Assembly: GCA_017541265.1 (NCBI GenBank)
Contig: JAFXZK010000124.1
Span: 1 to 44,682 of the forward strand
DNA from: Bacteroidaceae bacterium
Lineage (GTDB): Bacteria; Bacteroidota; Bacteroidia; Bacteroidales; Bacteroidaceae
DNA: 44,682 nt
Direction: 5' to 3'
Under the pieces are notes generated by a model. That model had not been told where the DNA came from, ran no database searches, and saw nothing but the letters and a program-made list of their open reading frames with translations. This document shows positions 28,601 through 35,817 of the stretch, one piece after another. The position numbers were made by a program, and so were the translations under genes. The stretch's first letter is position 1. Every line of letters begins with the position of its first letter.

Positions 28601-30185
28601 TGTCTCCGAGACAGCCATCATGCTGGGCGAGGGCATCCAGCTCACCGACGACAGCCGCTACAGTCCTCTCTCATGGCACTGGGAGCTGAACAATGGCTGC
28701 AGGGCTTTGACTGTGGACGAGCAGTCGCCTTACATTGTTCCTATCGCTCCTGGCATCTATGATGTCAGCCTGCATGTGACGAATGCTTTGGGCGAGAACA
28801 CGCTCACCCGCAACCGCTACCTCATCGTCAGCAACGACGATCCTGTTTCTTGCCTCAACTTCACTGGCGTAGAGACTTTGCAACTCGCTTGTCCTTTTGC
28901 CGAGACGCAGAAGAAGCTCACCCTCACATGGTGGATGCGACCTTCCGAGTGTCAGGGCAGCGTGAGCATCAGTTCTTCTCAGGGCAGTCTCTCTACTTCT
29001 GTTGATAACAAGGGCCTGCTGAGTATCACGCTTGGCACCAAAACGGTACAATCCAGTGAGGGCTACATCATCAAGGACGAGTGGCATCACTACACTGTGA
29101 CCTACAGCTCTGGCAGCGTCAAGTTCTATCGCGATGGCCTGCTCATCAACGCTCCCGCCGCAAGGCTCGCCAATACCTTCCCAGTTCTTGAGACCATCAC
29201 GGTGGGCGAGGGCTTTAAGGGGCAGATTGACGAAGTGCAGCTGTGGAACACGACGTTTACCGAAGCCAAGATTAAGGAATACTGCAACCAGCATATCGCT
29301 GATGTGCAGCAGGCGCAGACAACAGACGGCCTGTTACTCTATTACGACTTCAACCAGAACGGTGGCGACGTCATGGACCGCACCTCTAATGGCTGCAATG
29401 CACAGCGCATCGGCTTCGGTCCCGACGGCGACGCATGGAACTCTGCCCTGGGCGTCTTTACGCTCGACACGGAGGCACTCATGCACGGCGACATCTCTGC
29501 CACATTCCTCACCAACTACAAGAATCCCTATATCACGGCATCGGGGACAGTCAACCCCAACAACAGCAGCCGCTTCCTGAAGTTGGCTATGCGGACATCC
29601 CGTTCCAAGTGGCAGGATGCCAATGCCATCGTCAAGAACGGCATCACGACTGGCGCGCACATCGACACCAGCCACCACAGCGACATCCAGTTCGAGACAC
29701 AATGGAGCGGCTTTGCCACGCCTCTGCTCGACTACCGCCTCTGGCAGGCTGTAACGCTTCCTCCAGGCAAGTATACCTTTAGCATCACGCCGGGCGATGT
29801 TGACGACATGCAGACCAGCCGCTTGGTTGTCAGCGAAGGCAAAGCATTGGTGAGCGATGCGGAATGTGAAGAGAAAGCCATTGCCTGGTGCAAGCTTCAG
29901 GATGGCACCGTCAGCTTCACTTTGGCGGAAGAAACGGAAGTCTCGCTCGGCATCATCGTGAACCTCACTGGGCAGTCCAGCTTCGGCATCAACGCCTTCA
30001 AGCTCGAAGGTGTCACCATCGAGCCGCTCACGCCCACCGACCCCACAGGCATTGATGAAATTCAACATTCAAAATTCAAAATTCAAAATGATGATGCCGT
30101 CTATGACCTCGCTGGCCGAAAGGTAGCCAATGGCCAATTAAGAAGTGGTGTTTATATCGTTAACGGCAAAAAGATACTCAAATGA
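25680..30185 (+). CDS. Secreted papain-like (C1) cysteine protease with LamG and PKD domains and C-terminal sorting tail
   Basis: A 1501-residue protein with a signal peptide (about 1-20). Residues 60-340 are a C1A peptidase: NQSGGSCGSAAG gives Cys92, FNHALTVCGYDD gives His263 and IIANSWGDGW gives Asn299. A Ca-loop-like string DLDEDGIVGEAEED (277-290) sits between His and Asn. An fn3-like region (about 500-575), a LamG domain (about 580-755, SIVIPNAISEMLGQATIEFW), PKD-type repeats (about 800-1060) and a second LamG domain (about 1065-1230, FYRDGLLIN, GQIDEVQLWN) follow, then a further beta domain and a CTD (AVYDLAGRKVANGQLRS). Likely a surface protease. Its stop overlaps the start of the next gene by four bases, so the two are coupled. 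Confidence 0.9.
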   Translation: MKTKILLLIACLVPALGCMAQIEDYTLPDGKVVKIDRSVFPDLKYDVTPKAKPADYVARRKARKAQAQLPPYVYNGQDKYFPPIFNQSGGSCGSAAGVGYQFTHEMNSYRDADASLPENQYPSHFTWLMAYQTSSTEGMAKANGIPNVPTYGGRTYSRLFGPQTHDDPDYGWMQGYDKWFAAMWNRSAYNISLSPTNTAEGRQELKEWLYNHSGDETMHGGGVAGIGVAAGGTWVAIPNSPANKAAGVVGMKYVKKWGDTFNHALTVCGYDDRIEFDLDEDGIVGEAEEDEVGAWIIANSWGDGWENKGFIYCPYKYSYAVDNDTWTWTPGAFIIRQDYRPLRTIKLLMEYSHRSELLLSAGIAENVNATKPEKTIPFEHFRYAGNTLGADPAPEVPMLGRWADGMHYEPMEFGYDLTDLTFSVDRTKPLKYFFIVKTKTGAIGTGLIHKASIINYEIENEGVEIPFAQENVTIQNKGKETIITVIVPGEQLYPPTNLSLEDGVLVWTAPQTSSLMLTGYHVYEGTTCVAQLPVEQTYFTPAASASDAFTVRAVYQAGQYEQESASSNAVVLELPQQGANQIVNMNEGSIVIPNAISEMLGQATIEFWMRNDKNVSYTHQVGPGWGTFLFHNSSSGTLSVGWDSSGSDRLNVSGVFSTLKKWNHIAIVINGSTLTLYVNGIKKGTITSKTYSGLTAFGDLQFGRTSDINQWWIGGLDEIRVWKTVRTQAEIRNNMRVHIAAPALQPDLLVYVPMETIEVEGETRLREYVSGKHAYFRAIGTHEVVEDESPFSGTAPTPTLTISEESGTHYAGIPFRLTAQTLLNATAWEWKALSNGENLEGSLSGMSPTFLFPGAGTYNIMCTATYADGSTLSAEKEITVNEGEAPVAAFEVLNDTLPAGDRFSFINHSEGSGCTYQWSMPGAEVEQTKGTNATALYPTIGTFDVTLTATNPHGSSSVTKQVTVRESAPAARFDVSETAIMLGEGIQLTDDSRYSPLSWHWELNNGCRALTVDEQSPYIVPIAPGIYDVSLHVTNALGENTLTRNRYLIVSNDDPVSCLNFTGVETLQLACPFAETQKKLTLTWWMRPSECQGSVSISSSQGSLSTSVDNKGLLSITLGTKTVQSSEGYIIKDEWHHYTVTYSSGSVKFYRDGLLINAPAARLANTFPVLETITVGEGFKGQIDEVQLWNTTFTEAKIKEYCNQHIADVQQAQTTDGLLLYYDFNQNGGDVMDRTSNGCNAQRIGFGPDGDAWNSALGVFTLDTEALMHGDISATFLTNYKNPYITASGTVNPNNSSRFLKLAMRTSRSKWQDANAIVKNGITTGAHIDTSHHSDIQFETQWSGFATPLLDYRLWQAVTLPPGKYTFSITPGDVDDMQTSRLVVSEGKALVSDAECEEKAIAWCKLQDGTVSFTLAEETEVSLGIIVNLTGQSSFGINAFKLEGVTIEPLTPTDPTGIDEIQHSKFKIQNDDAVYDLAGRKVANGQLRSGVYIVNGKKILK
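30057..30090 (+). repeat. In-frame ATTCAAA simple repeat before the protease CTD
   Basis: Tandem AATTCAAA-type units encode EIQHSKFKIQND between the last domain and the CTD. The same unit type occurs inside aroB at 41327-41394. Confidence 0.8.
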
Positions 30186-33058
30186 AACGTATTATAAAGG
30201 CTCTTATTATCCTGTCGTTTGCATGGCTAATGGTCAATGGCCAATGGTCGATGGCAAATGCCCAGAACCCCGACAGCCTGACGTTTGCTGTGCTGGGCAA
30301 CTCCATCTCGACCTATTATGACTATCTTCCCTCCGGTTATGCCGTCTATTATACGCAGGACCGCGAGAAGAACTATGGCTTTCAAGTGGGCGACACATGG
30401 TGGATGCAGTTGAGCCGCACCTCCGGGCTTACGTTCCTAGCCAACGCCTCGTGGAGCGGTAGCCGTGTGGCGTGCGACGTCCTCAACAGCAATGCGCCTT
30501 TCCTCAGCAATCATCGCGTGACGGCTCTGGGGCGTGCGGGCAAGCCCGACTTCATCTTTATCGCCGGTGGCACGAACGACTGGGCTCGTGCAGCGGTGCC
30601 TCTGGGCCAATACCGTACATCGAACTTCACCGACTCGGTTTCTTTCCGTGGCGCCTATCAGCGGCTTTTGTATAAGCTTACCACCAAGTACCCGCAGGCC
30701 CGCATTGTCTGCTTGAGCATCTTCCCGCGAGGAAACGGCGTCAATGAAAAGAATGCGCAGGGCTGGAGCCAGGCCGATGCCAATGCCAGCATCAAATACA
30801 TTGCCGAGCAGCTCGGCCAGTACTTTATTGACTGTACGCCAGTAGCTTGGAGCAGCGATTGGAACGCTTCGACATTCGACAAGCTTCATCCTACGGCATC
30901 CGGAGGCACACAACTCGCCAACCATATCTACAACAAATTGATTTCGCAAGGCATTATTACAAGGGCCTTGAAGCGCTCGAACGAGGTGGAGGAGGCGGAG
31001 CGTCTGCTTGACCTTAGCTTCACGGCAGACGGCATCGTCAATCAAGGCACATACGAAACCAGAGTTGGCAAGCACGGCACCGCCGCCACCTACTATGATG
31101 CCACCAATGATGTCTGGTATGGCTGCACGAAGGCAAAGGCATCGGACTATTTCTTTGCGACTTACGATGAGAATACGCCAATCGTCGATGCTTTCAACAG
31201 CAGTGTGACGTGGGAGATGCTTGTCCGTCTCGACGGCTTGGCAGACCAGGCTGGGAACATCAGCAGAACCTGTATCCTGGGCAATGAGGAGAATGGCGGC
31301 TGGGCTTTCTACAACTCCGAACTGGCAAGCAGCTTCTGCTACTGCAACAAGAGCGGGGTGAAGAGCACCATGAAGAGCATCACGGGCGACTCCATTCTGG
31401 TGGCTGGCAAGTTCTATCACTTAGTGGTGACGATGGACAGGACGAGTCACATCATGCGCTATTTCATCAATGGCAAACTTGTCTGCACCGGCACACGCGC
31501 AGGCACCAACATGACGATGCCCCAATGCGGTTCAAGCAAGGGGCACAGGGGCATGTGGATATGCCTTGGCGGCGATGCCACTTCTGGCACCTTCAACAAC
31601 GGTGCGGAGAACTCGTCGGCCTGCAGCTTCGTCTTTGCCCGCATCTACAACGGTGCGCTCTCGCAGAGTGCTGCCACCGGCCTCTATAACGATGAGGTGA
31701 AGAGGTTCACGGAGCCGCAGACTTCGCATGGAACAGAACTCCTCATGGACATGGAGCTTACGCCCGACGGTGCCGTCAACCATGCTCCCTCATATAGCGA
31801 TAGCCCCATCACCATGATGGGCGATGTGCCGATAAGCTACAATGCCGACATCAACCTCTATGAGGCGCAGTTCAACAAGACGAAGTCACAGTTCTTCAAG
31901 TATAATATAGGTGGTGTCCCTGGCATTATGAATCAGCTGTCGGATGCCTATAGCGTCGAGGTCTTCTGCCGAAGCAACGATACCCTGCCATCGGCTACTA
32001 TTCGCCCGCTGGGCTTCCTCAACGGCTACGGCTTCAGCCTGCAGATGAACAACAAGGGCAACATCGGCTACACGACCACGACACAGGGCAACAAGGCAGA
32101 TGGCACATTCGCCAAGACGCAGTGGAGCTGGATAGGCGCAGGTTCCCTCACCACCGACTACACCCACTACGTTATCGTCTATGACCGCAAGAACTTCCGT
32201 TCGCAGTTCTATATCAACGGCGAACTGGCCGACACGCGGTGGCTGACCTTCAAGGAGTGTCCCGTCTATGAATGGACTCCCACGACATGGCTTGCCATTG
32301 GCGGCGATGCCACTGGGACTTACGAGGCGTCCACTTCCGTGGGTAACTACTCCTTTATGGGCGATGTGGCAATGGTGCGTATCTATGGCAGGGCGCTCAA
32401 AGGAAGCGAGGTGCAAAGCCTTGCCGGCATCCTCGGCTCACAGGAGAAGACCTACACATTAGGCACCAACGGCTATGCCGCAGTCTGCCTGCCTTACGTC
32501 TGGCAAGTGCCGGAAGGCTGCACTGCCTATATCGTCACGGAGATTGCCTCTCCATCCGCCATGCTGACAGCCATCGCGGAGGCAGGCGAGAACGTGCCCT
32601 ATGGTATGCCTGTTTTACTCAAAGGCACGGCAAAAGCCACTGTAACGCTTAAGGCAGAGAGCAAGGATGCAGCCCATGAAATGGTAAATGGTAAATGGCT
32701 AAATGGTAAATGGACGAATCTCTTGGCTGGCACCTATCCCGGCAAGACGCTTGCCGTGGGCGAGGGCTACTGCATGAGAACCACAGGCGCGAACATCTAC
32801 CGTGCCACGTCTGCTGTCACCCTTCCTCCGTTCAGCTGCTACCTGCCCTCTGACGAGAAGCGGTCGTACTTCAAACTTGAGGAGTCTGCCGATGGAATAT
32901 CAGATTGTTCTGAATACTCTGATTACTCAGAACATTCAGAACACTCCGATGCCATCTATGACCTCAGCGGTCGCAAAGTTGCAAACTGTAAATCGACGAA
33001 TTTCAAATTGCCAAAGGGCATCTATATTGTTGGAGGCAGAAAGTTAATAATGAAATAA
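30182..33058 (+). CDS. Secreted SGNH hydrolase with two LamG-like domains and C-terminal sorting tail
   Basis: A 958-residue protein. ATG at 30182 overlaps the protease stop (ATGA). The signal peptide (about 1-27) contains an in-frame ATGGTCAATGG repeat read as MVNGQWSMAN. The SGNH domain (about 33-255) shows VLGNSIS with Ser41, AGGTND with Asn132 and DKLHP with Asp233 and His236. Two LamG-like domains follow (about 275-495 and 510-755; RYFINGKLVCTG and SQFYINGELADTRW). A further beta region and a CTD (AIYDLSGRKVANCKSTNFK...GIYI) finish the protein. SGNH enzymes are esterases; an acylated cell-wall glycan is a plausible substrate. The coupling with the protease suggests a joint role on a common target such as plant cell wall glycoprotein, which is inference. 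Confidence 0.88.
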   Translation: MKRIIKALIILSFAWLMVNGQWSMANAQNPDSLTFAVLGNSISTYYDYLPSGYAVYYTQDREKNYGFQVGDTWWMQLSRTSGLTFLANASWSGSRVACDVLNSNAPFLSNHRVTALGRAGKPDFIFIAGGTNDWARAAVPLGQYRTSNFTDSVSFRGAYQRLLYKLTTKYPQARIVCLSIFPRGNGVNEKNAQGWSQADANASIKYIAEQLGQYFIDCTPVAWSSDWNASTFDKLHPTASGGTQLANHIYNKLISQGIITRALKRSNEVEEAERLLDLSFTADGIVNQGTYETRVGKHGTAATYYDATNDVWYGCTKAKASDYFFATYDENTPIVDAFNSSVTWEMLVRLDGLADQAGNISRTCILGNEENGGWAFYNSELASSFCYCNKSGVKSTMKSITGDSILVAGKFYHLVVTMDRTSHIMRYFINGKLVCTGTRAGTNMTMPQCGSSKGHRGMWICLGGDATSGTFNNGAENSSACSFVFARIYNGALSQSAATGLYNDEVKRFTEPQTSHGTELLMDMELTPDGAVNHAPSYSDSPITMMGDVPISYNADINLYEAQFNKTKSQFFKYNIGGVPGIMNQLSDAYSVEVFCRSNDTLPSATIRPLGFLNGYGFSLQMNNKGNIGYTTTTQGNKADGTFAKTQWSWIGAGSLTTDYTHYVIVYDRKNFRSQFYINGELADTRWLTFKECPVYEWTPTTWLAIGGDATGTYEASTSVGNYSFMGDVAMVRIYGRALKGSEVQSLAGILGSQEKTYTLGTNGYAAVCLPYVWQVPEGCTAYIVTEIASPSAMLTAIAEAGENVPYGMPVLLKGTAKATVTLKAESKDAAHEMVNGKWLNGKWTNLLAGTYPGKTLAVGEGYCMRTTGANIYRATSAVTLPPFSCYLPSDEKRSYFKLEESADGISDCSEYSDYSEHSEHSDAIYDLSGRKVANCKSTNFKLPKGIYIVGGRKLIMK
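32681..33019 (+). repeat. Three separate in-frame simple repeats in the SGNH/LamG gene
   Basis: At 32681-32713, ATGGTAAATGG units encode MVNGKWLNGKW. At 32908-32945, TCTGAATAC-type 9-base units encode SEYSDYSEHSEHS. At 32982-33019, AAATTG-type units encode VANCKSTNFKLPKG in the CTD. Codons in between are normal coding sequence. Confidence 0.75.
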
Positions 33059-33061
33059 AAT

Positions 33062-33092
33062 TTTGCTTTGACAGAGAAATTATGTAACTTTG
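33062..33092 (+). promoter_or_regulatory. Bacteroidota promoter of the antitoxin/PIN pair
   Basis: TTTG at 33062-33065 and TAACTTTG at 33085-33092 are separated by 19 bases. The position fixes the antitoxin start at ATG 33119, since an upstream in-frame ATG at 33068 lies inside the promoter. Confidence 0.88.
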
Positions 33093-33118
33093 CAGGCAGA
33101 AATAGGATATACAAGCGT

Positions 33119-33349
33119 ATGAGTTACTCTCAAATGGCACAGTTAGAACTGATGAATGCAGTGTGCAATATCGGTTCCGAAGCAGAATTACGTGAATTTA
33201 AGAACCTCTTGGCTCATTATTTCGCACAGAAGGCTCAAAAAGCTATTGATGCGTTATGGGACAAGGGTGTTATCAACGAGCAAACCATTGAGCAATGGGG
33301 CGCGGAACACATGCGCACCCCCTACAGTTATGAGGCGCATCGTTCTTGA
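33119..33349 (+). CDS. Probable antitoxin of a PIN-domain toxin-antitoxin pair
   Basis: 76 residues, starting MSYSQMAQLELM and containing LAHYFAQKAQKAIDALWDKG and TIEQWGAEHMRTPY. Small proteins of this type precede PIN-domain toxins in Bacteroidota; I recognise the family by its pattern and its position, not by a solved structure. It is mostly helical. The downstream PIN reading frame begins at 33330, inside this gene, a 20-base overlap that fits a coupled TA operon. In such pairs antitoxin and toxin together usually repress their own promoter, which here is the clean element at 33062-33092. The toxin frame is broken, so the antitoxin may be a survivor of a decayed pair. Confidence 0.75.
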   Translation: MSYSQMAQLELMNAVCNIGSEAELREFKNLLAHYFAQKAQKAIDALWDKGVINEQTIEQWGAEHMRTPYSYEAHRS

Positions 33350-33745
33350 CACGAACTGCTTGCTACAGGCTTTGCCCAGCCAGAGTCCGTATCACAAGAT
33401 ATGGACTGAAGTGATGGCTGGCAACATTTGCTTGTGTGTCAATTCGATATCCTTAACGAGTACGAAGAAGTTCTTGCTGCGAAAACAACCCCTGAGATAG
33501 CTCGTAATGTGGTTGAAGCCATTGCCAGACTACACAGCACCGTTTTTCAGGAGGTATATATTCACTTTGGGCTGATTGTGGCTGATGCTGATGATAACAA
33601 ATTTGTTGACTGTGCTGTGGCTGCCGATGCTGAATACATTGTAACCAATGATTCGCATTTCAATGTGCTCAAACAAATTGATTGGCCGAAGCTGGCCATC
33701 ATATCCATCAAAGAATTTCTAATGCAAATAAATAATGGCGGGTGA
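33330..33745 (+). pseudogene. PIN-domain toxin (COG1569-like), frameshifted
   Basis: The N-terminal part reads MRRIVLDTNCLLQALPSQSP...NICLCV in one frame from ATG 33330. The continuation FDILNEYEEVLAAKTTPEIARNVVEAI...DADDNKFVDCAVAADAEYIVTNDSHF lies one frame over and ends at 33745. The frames meet at 33441-33443 (GTCAATTCG), where one added base would restore CVNFDILNEY. PIN acidic residues are present on both sides (LDTN, DADDNKF.D, TND). PIN domains are Mg-dependent RNases. The shift looks like loss of one T in a short AATTT run and may be a real inactivation or a sequence error. The stop codon sits in the loop of the following terminator. Confidence 0.85.
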
Positions 33746-33760
33746 TTACCCGCCATTATT
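33731..33760. terminator. Bidirectional terminator between PIN and OmpA-like genes
   Basis: A perfect 13-bp stem (AATAATGGCGGGT / ACCCGCCATTATT) with tetraloop GATT. The AT flanks give T-rich 3' ends on both strands. The PIN stop TGA (33743-33745) starts at the last stem base. Confidence 0.88.
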
Positions 33761-33766
33761 CATATA

Positions 33767-34624
33767 TTACTCTTCATCATCTGGAGCCTGACCGATAAGC
33801 TCCATGAACTCGTCGAGCTTGGGCGTGATGATAATTTGTGTGCGGCGATTGCGCTGGCGGCCTTCGCCCGTGTCGTTGCTTGCAATGGGGTTGTACTCGC
33901 CACGGCTGCCGGCGGTGAGACGCTTCGGGTCAACACCGTAGCGGTTCTGCAACTCCTGTACTACGCTGGAGGCGCGGAGGGCTGCAAGGTCCCAGTTGTT
34001 GCGGATGTTGGTCTGCTTGATGGGCACGTTGTCCGTGTTACCTTCAATCAGCACATCGTAGTCCTTGTAGTCGGTGATGATTTTGGCAATCTTGCCGAGC
34101 GTCTCGCCAGCACGCTCGTTAATCTGGTAGCTGCCGCTCTTATAGAGCATGTTGTCGGAGAGCGAGATATAGACCACTCCCTTGAGCACCTGCACATCCA
34201 CGTCCTTGAGTTCTTCCTTTGAAAGGGAACGTGTAAGGTTGTTGGTCAGCACCATGTTCAGGCTGTCGCTTCTGTCTTTGGCTTCCACGAGCTGCTTGAT
34301 GAACTTGTTGGAGGCATTGATTTCATCCACGAGCTTTGAGATGTTGACGTTGCCCTCGGTGTTCTGCTGCAGGCTCTTGTCGAGCGACCCTTGAAGCTTT
34401 GCATAGGCAGCCTGCATCTTTTCGCTGCCACTTCTGCATTCAGCGAGACGCTCTTCCAGGCTCTTGATGGTGGCGCGGTTCGCTGCCAGTTGTTCTTTTG
34501 CGGTCTGGTATTCGGTGCTCAGTCTGTTGTAGTTGGTCTGCAGTTCGACGAACTTCTTCTTGCTGGCGCAGGAGGCCAGCAGCAATCCTGCTGTGAGGAA
34601 TAAAAGAATCTTTTTCATAATCAT
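33767..34624 (-). CDS. OmpA-family lipoprotein with coiled coil
   Basis: 285 residues. A lipoprotein signal ends at LLLASC, giving a lipidated Cys, followed by a coiled coil from about 25 to 120 (YNRLSTEYQTAKEQLAANRATI, EERLAECRSGSEKMQAAY). The OmpA/MotB domain is at about 150-270 (LSDNMLYKSGSYQINERAG, VLIEGNTDNVPIK, NWDLAALRASSVVQEL, GRQRNRRTQIIITPK). These domains bind peptidoglycan non-covalently. Two in-frame ATGs (34624 and 34618) are possible; MKKILLF at 34618 gives the more usual signal peptide. The -33/-7 promoter at 34666-34696 lies about 40 bases upstream. Confidence 0.93.
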   Translation of the reverse strand: MIMKKILLFLTAGLLLASCASKKKFVELQTNYNRLSTEYQTAKEQLAANRATIKSLEERLAECRSGSEKMQAAYAKLQGSLDKSLQQNTEGNVNISKLVDEINASNKFIKQLVEAKDRSDSLNMVLTNNLTRSLSKEELKDVDVQVLKGVVYISLSDNMLYKSGSYQINERAGETLGKIAKIITDYKDYDVLIEGNTDNVPIKQTNIRNNWDLAALRASSVVQELQNRYGVDPKRLTAGSRGEYNPIASNDTGEGRQRNRRTQIIITPKLDEFMELIGQAPDDEE

Positions 34625-34665
34625 ATTACCATTAAGGTTTCACTTCATATTGCGTAATCACGGTG

Positions 34666-34696
34666 CAAAGGTAGTGCTTTTTTGCAGACATGCAAG
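34666..34696 (-). promoter_or_regulatory. Bacteroidota promoter of the OmpA-like lipoprotein gene
   Basis: Minus strand TTG at 34693-34695 and TACCTTTG at 34666-34673 with 19 bases between. Confidence 0.78.
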
Positions 34697-34898
34697 CATT
34701 TGCAGGCTTGAAAGCCGTCTTTTTTATCTTTTTTTTGAATGATTTATACGAAATTAAGAATTAGTTGTACCAGAATGTGGTGCATAATGTCTGTCCGGTC
34801 ATAAAGCGTTTACTTGCCGGAATTTGCCAGAAATGCTTGGTGTTTCCGTTAAAAATCTTTACACTGAGATTTGTCGCCACACGCAGTTTTTGAGGATA

Positions 34899-34986
34899 AA
34901 TCCTGTAGGTTGTCACATAAGAGCGTGGACTTATTGCCATAAGTACACGTTCTTATTGCTAACAAGCCACGTTGTTTTGACCATCT
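34899..34986. repeat. 22-bp hairpin array 4 (degenerate, related to array 2)
   Basis: Units at 34921-34942, 34943-34964 and 34965-34986 align at a 22-bp step on CTTATTGC / CTTATTGC / GTTTTGAC; 34899-34920 may be a fourth, weaker unit ending CATAA. The junction of units 1 and 2 gives GTG-g-ACTTAT-tgcc-ATAAGT-a-CAC. Unit 2 resembles unit 1 of array 2 (both have CGTTCTTAT). It lies in the 709-base gap between the OmpA-like and PadR genes; apart from two promoters, an operator-like palindrome and this array I see nothing in that gap. Confidence 0.75.
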
Positions 34987-35264
34987 TTCCACAGCCTTTT
35001 TCGTATAAAAACATGCTCTTCTTTGCTTAAAACGGATGTCTTGTGACACTATGTTTGCATTGTATGCCAGGCGGAAGCGTTGTAACCACCTGGTAATCAG
35101 TGCGCATTCGATTTGAGCGCATTTCTTCCGTCAGGGGTGTCTAAGTGCCTCCCGACACCTAAAACGCTGTCAGAATGAGTGTAATTGCGAATAACCATTA
35201 CATTCGAGGGTTGTTGGCTGCCTCAATGACTTGTGTTTCTGCCTTAAATTATGTTAAATGTTAG

Positions 35265-35304
35265 TACCTTGCGATACAAGGTATTGTAATTATGCCTACC
35301 TTTG
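35265..35304 (+). promoter_or_regulatory. PadR promoter with overlapping operator-like palindrome
   Basis: TACCTTG (35265-35271) and CAAGGTA (35277-35283) form a perfect 7-bp inverted repeat with a 5-base centre. The -7 element TACCTTTG is at 35297-35304. The palindrome covers the -33 region, a natural place for PadR autorepression. Confidence 0.72.
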
Positions 35305-35333
35305 CAGTGTCGAAACAAGTTAGCTGTTAGAAG

Positions 35334-35663
35334 ATGAACACTGACAATACAAAGTCTCAGATGCGTAAGGGGATGCTGGAATACTGCATCATGCTCTTGC
35401 TGCGCTACCAGCCCTGTTATGCCAACGACATCATTCAGCGTCTGCACGAAGCACAGATGATTGTGATGGAAGGCACGCTCTATCCGCTGCTCTCGCGTTT
35501 GAAGCGCGACGGGCTGCTGGGCTACGAGTGGCGCGAAAGTACGCAGGGACCGCCACGCAAGTACTATGTCCTGACCGATGAAGGGCAGCAGGCCCTCGCC
35601 CAGCTGGATGCCAACTGGGAGGAAATCGAAAGGACAGTGTACTTTCTGAAGAATGAAAGATGA
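35334..35663 (+). CDS. PadR-family transcriptional regulator
   Basis: 109 residues with the PadR winged-helix pattern: MRKGMLEYCIMLLL, YANDIIQRLHEAQMIVMEGTLYPLLSRLKRDGLL and RKYYVLTDEGQQALAQLDANW. The length matches the small PadR class. The gene starts ATG at 35334, about 30 bases after the -7 box. A PspC-domain gene follows 154 bases downstream on the same strand, a common PadR partnership in Bacteroidota; it likely represses its own operon in response to an unknown signal, perhaps membrane stress. Confidence 0.94.
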   Translation: MNTDNTKSQMRKGMLEYCIMLLLRYQPCYANDIIQRLHEAQMIVMEGTLYPLLSRLKRDGLLGYEWRESTQGPPRKYYVLTDEGQQALAQLDANWEEIERTVYFLKNER

Positions 35664-35670
35664 AGGTTGA

Positions 35671-35719
35671 GGGATTGTAAATCCCTATTTCCTAAACGGT
35701 CGGATTGCAAATCCGACCG
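35671..35719 (+). repeat. Composite palindromic repeat, copy C (modules 3 and 4 only)
   Basis: 35671-35685 is GGGATT-GTA-AATCCC and 35697-35719 has arm CGGTCGGATT with loop GCA. Modules 1 and 2 are absent. The copy begins 7 bases after the padR stop, inside the padR-pspC gap. Confidence 0.9.
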
Positions 35720-35817
35720 AACAAAACCAACCTCAAACGCCTAAACAACCAATCTCCAAATAACCCCAAGCCACCCACATAGTACTATATAACTAATCCC
35801 ATAAACAATCCAAAACA

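Noticed and set aside
33068-33118. Upstream ATG at 33068 as start of the antitoxin
   Set aside because: It lies between the -33 and -7 elements of a good promoter, so it would not be transcribed; ATG 33119 fits.
34625-35333. Small non-coding RNA or small gene in the 709-base gap
   Set aside because: Only promoters, an operator-like palindrome and a degenerate 22-bp array are visible; short open frames there show no motif or start context.
35671-35719. Transcription terminator of padR
   Set aside because: The hairpins belong to the composite repeat family and are not followed by a T run; read-through to pspC is plausible.
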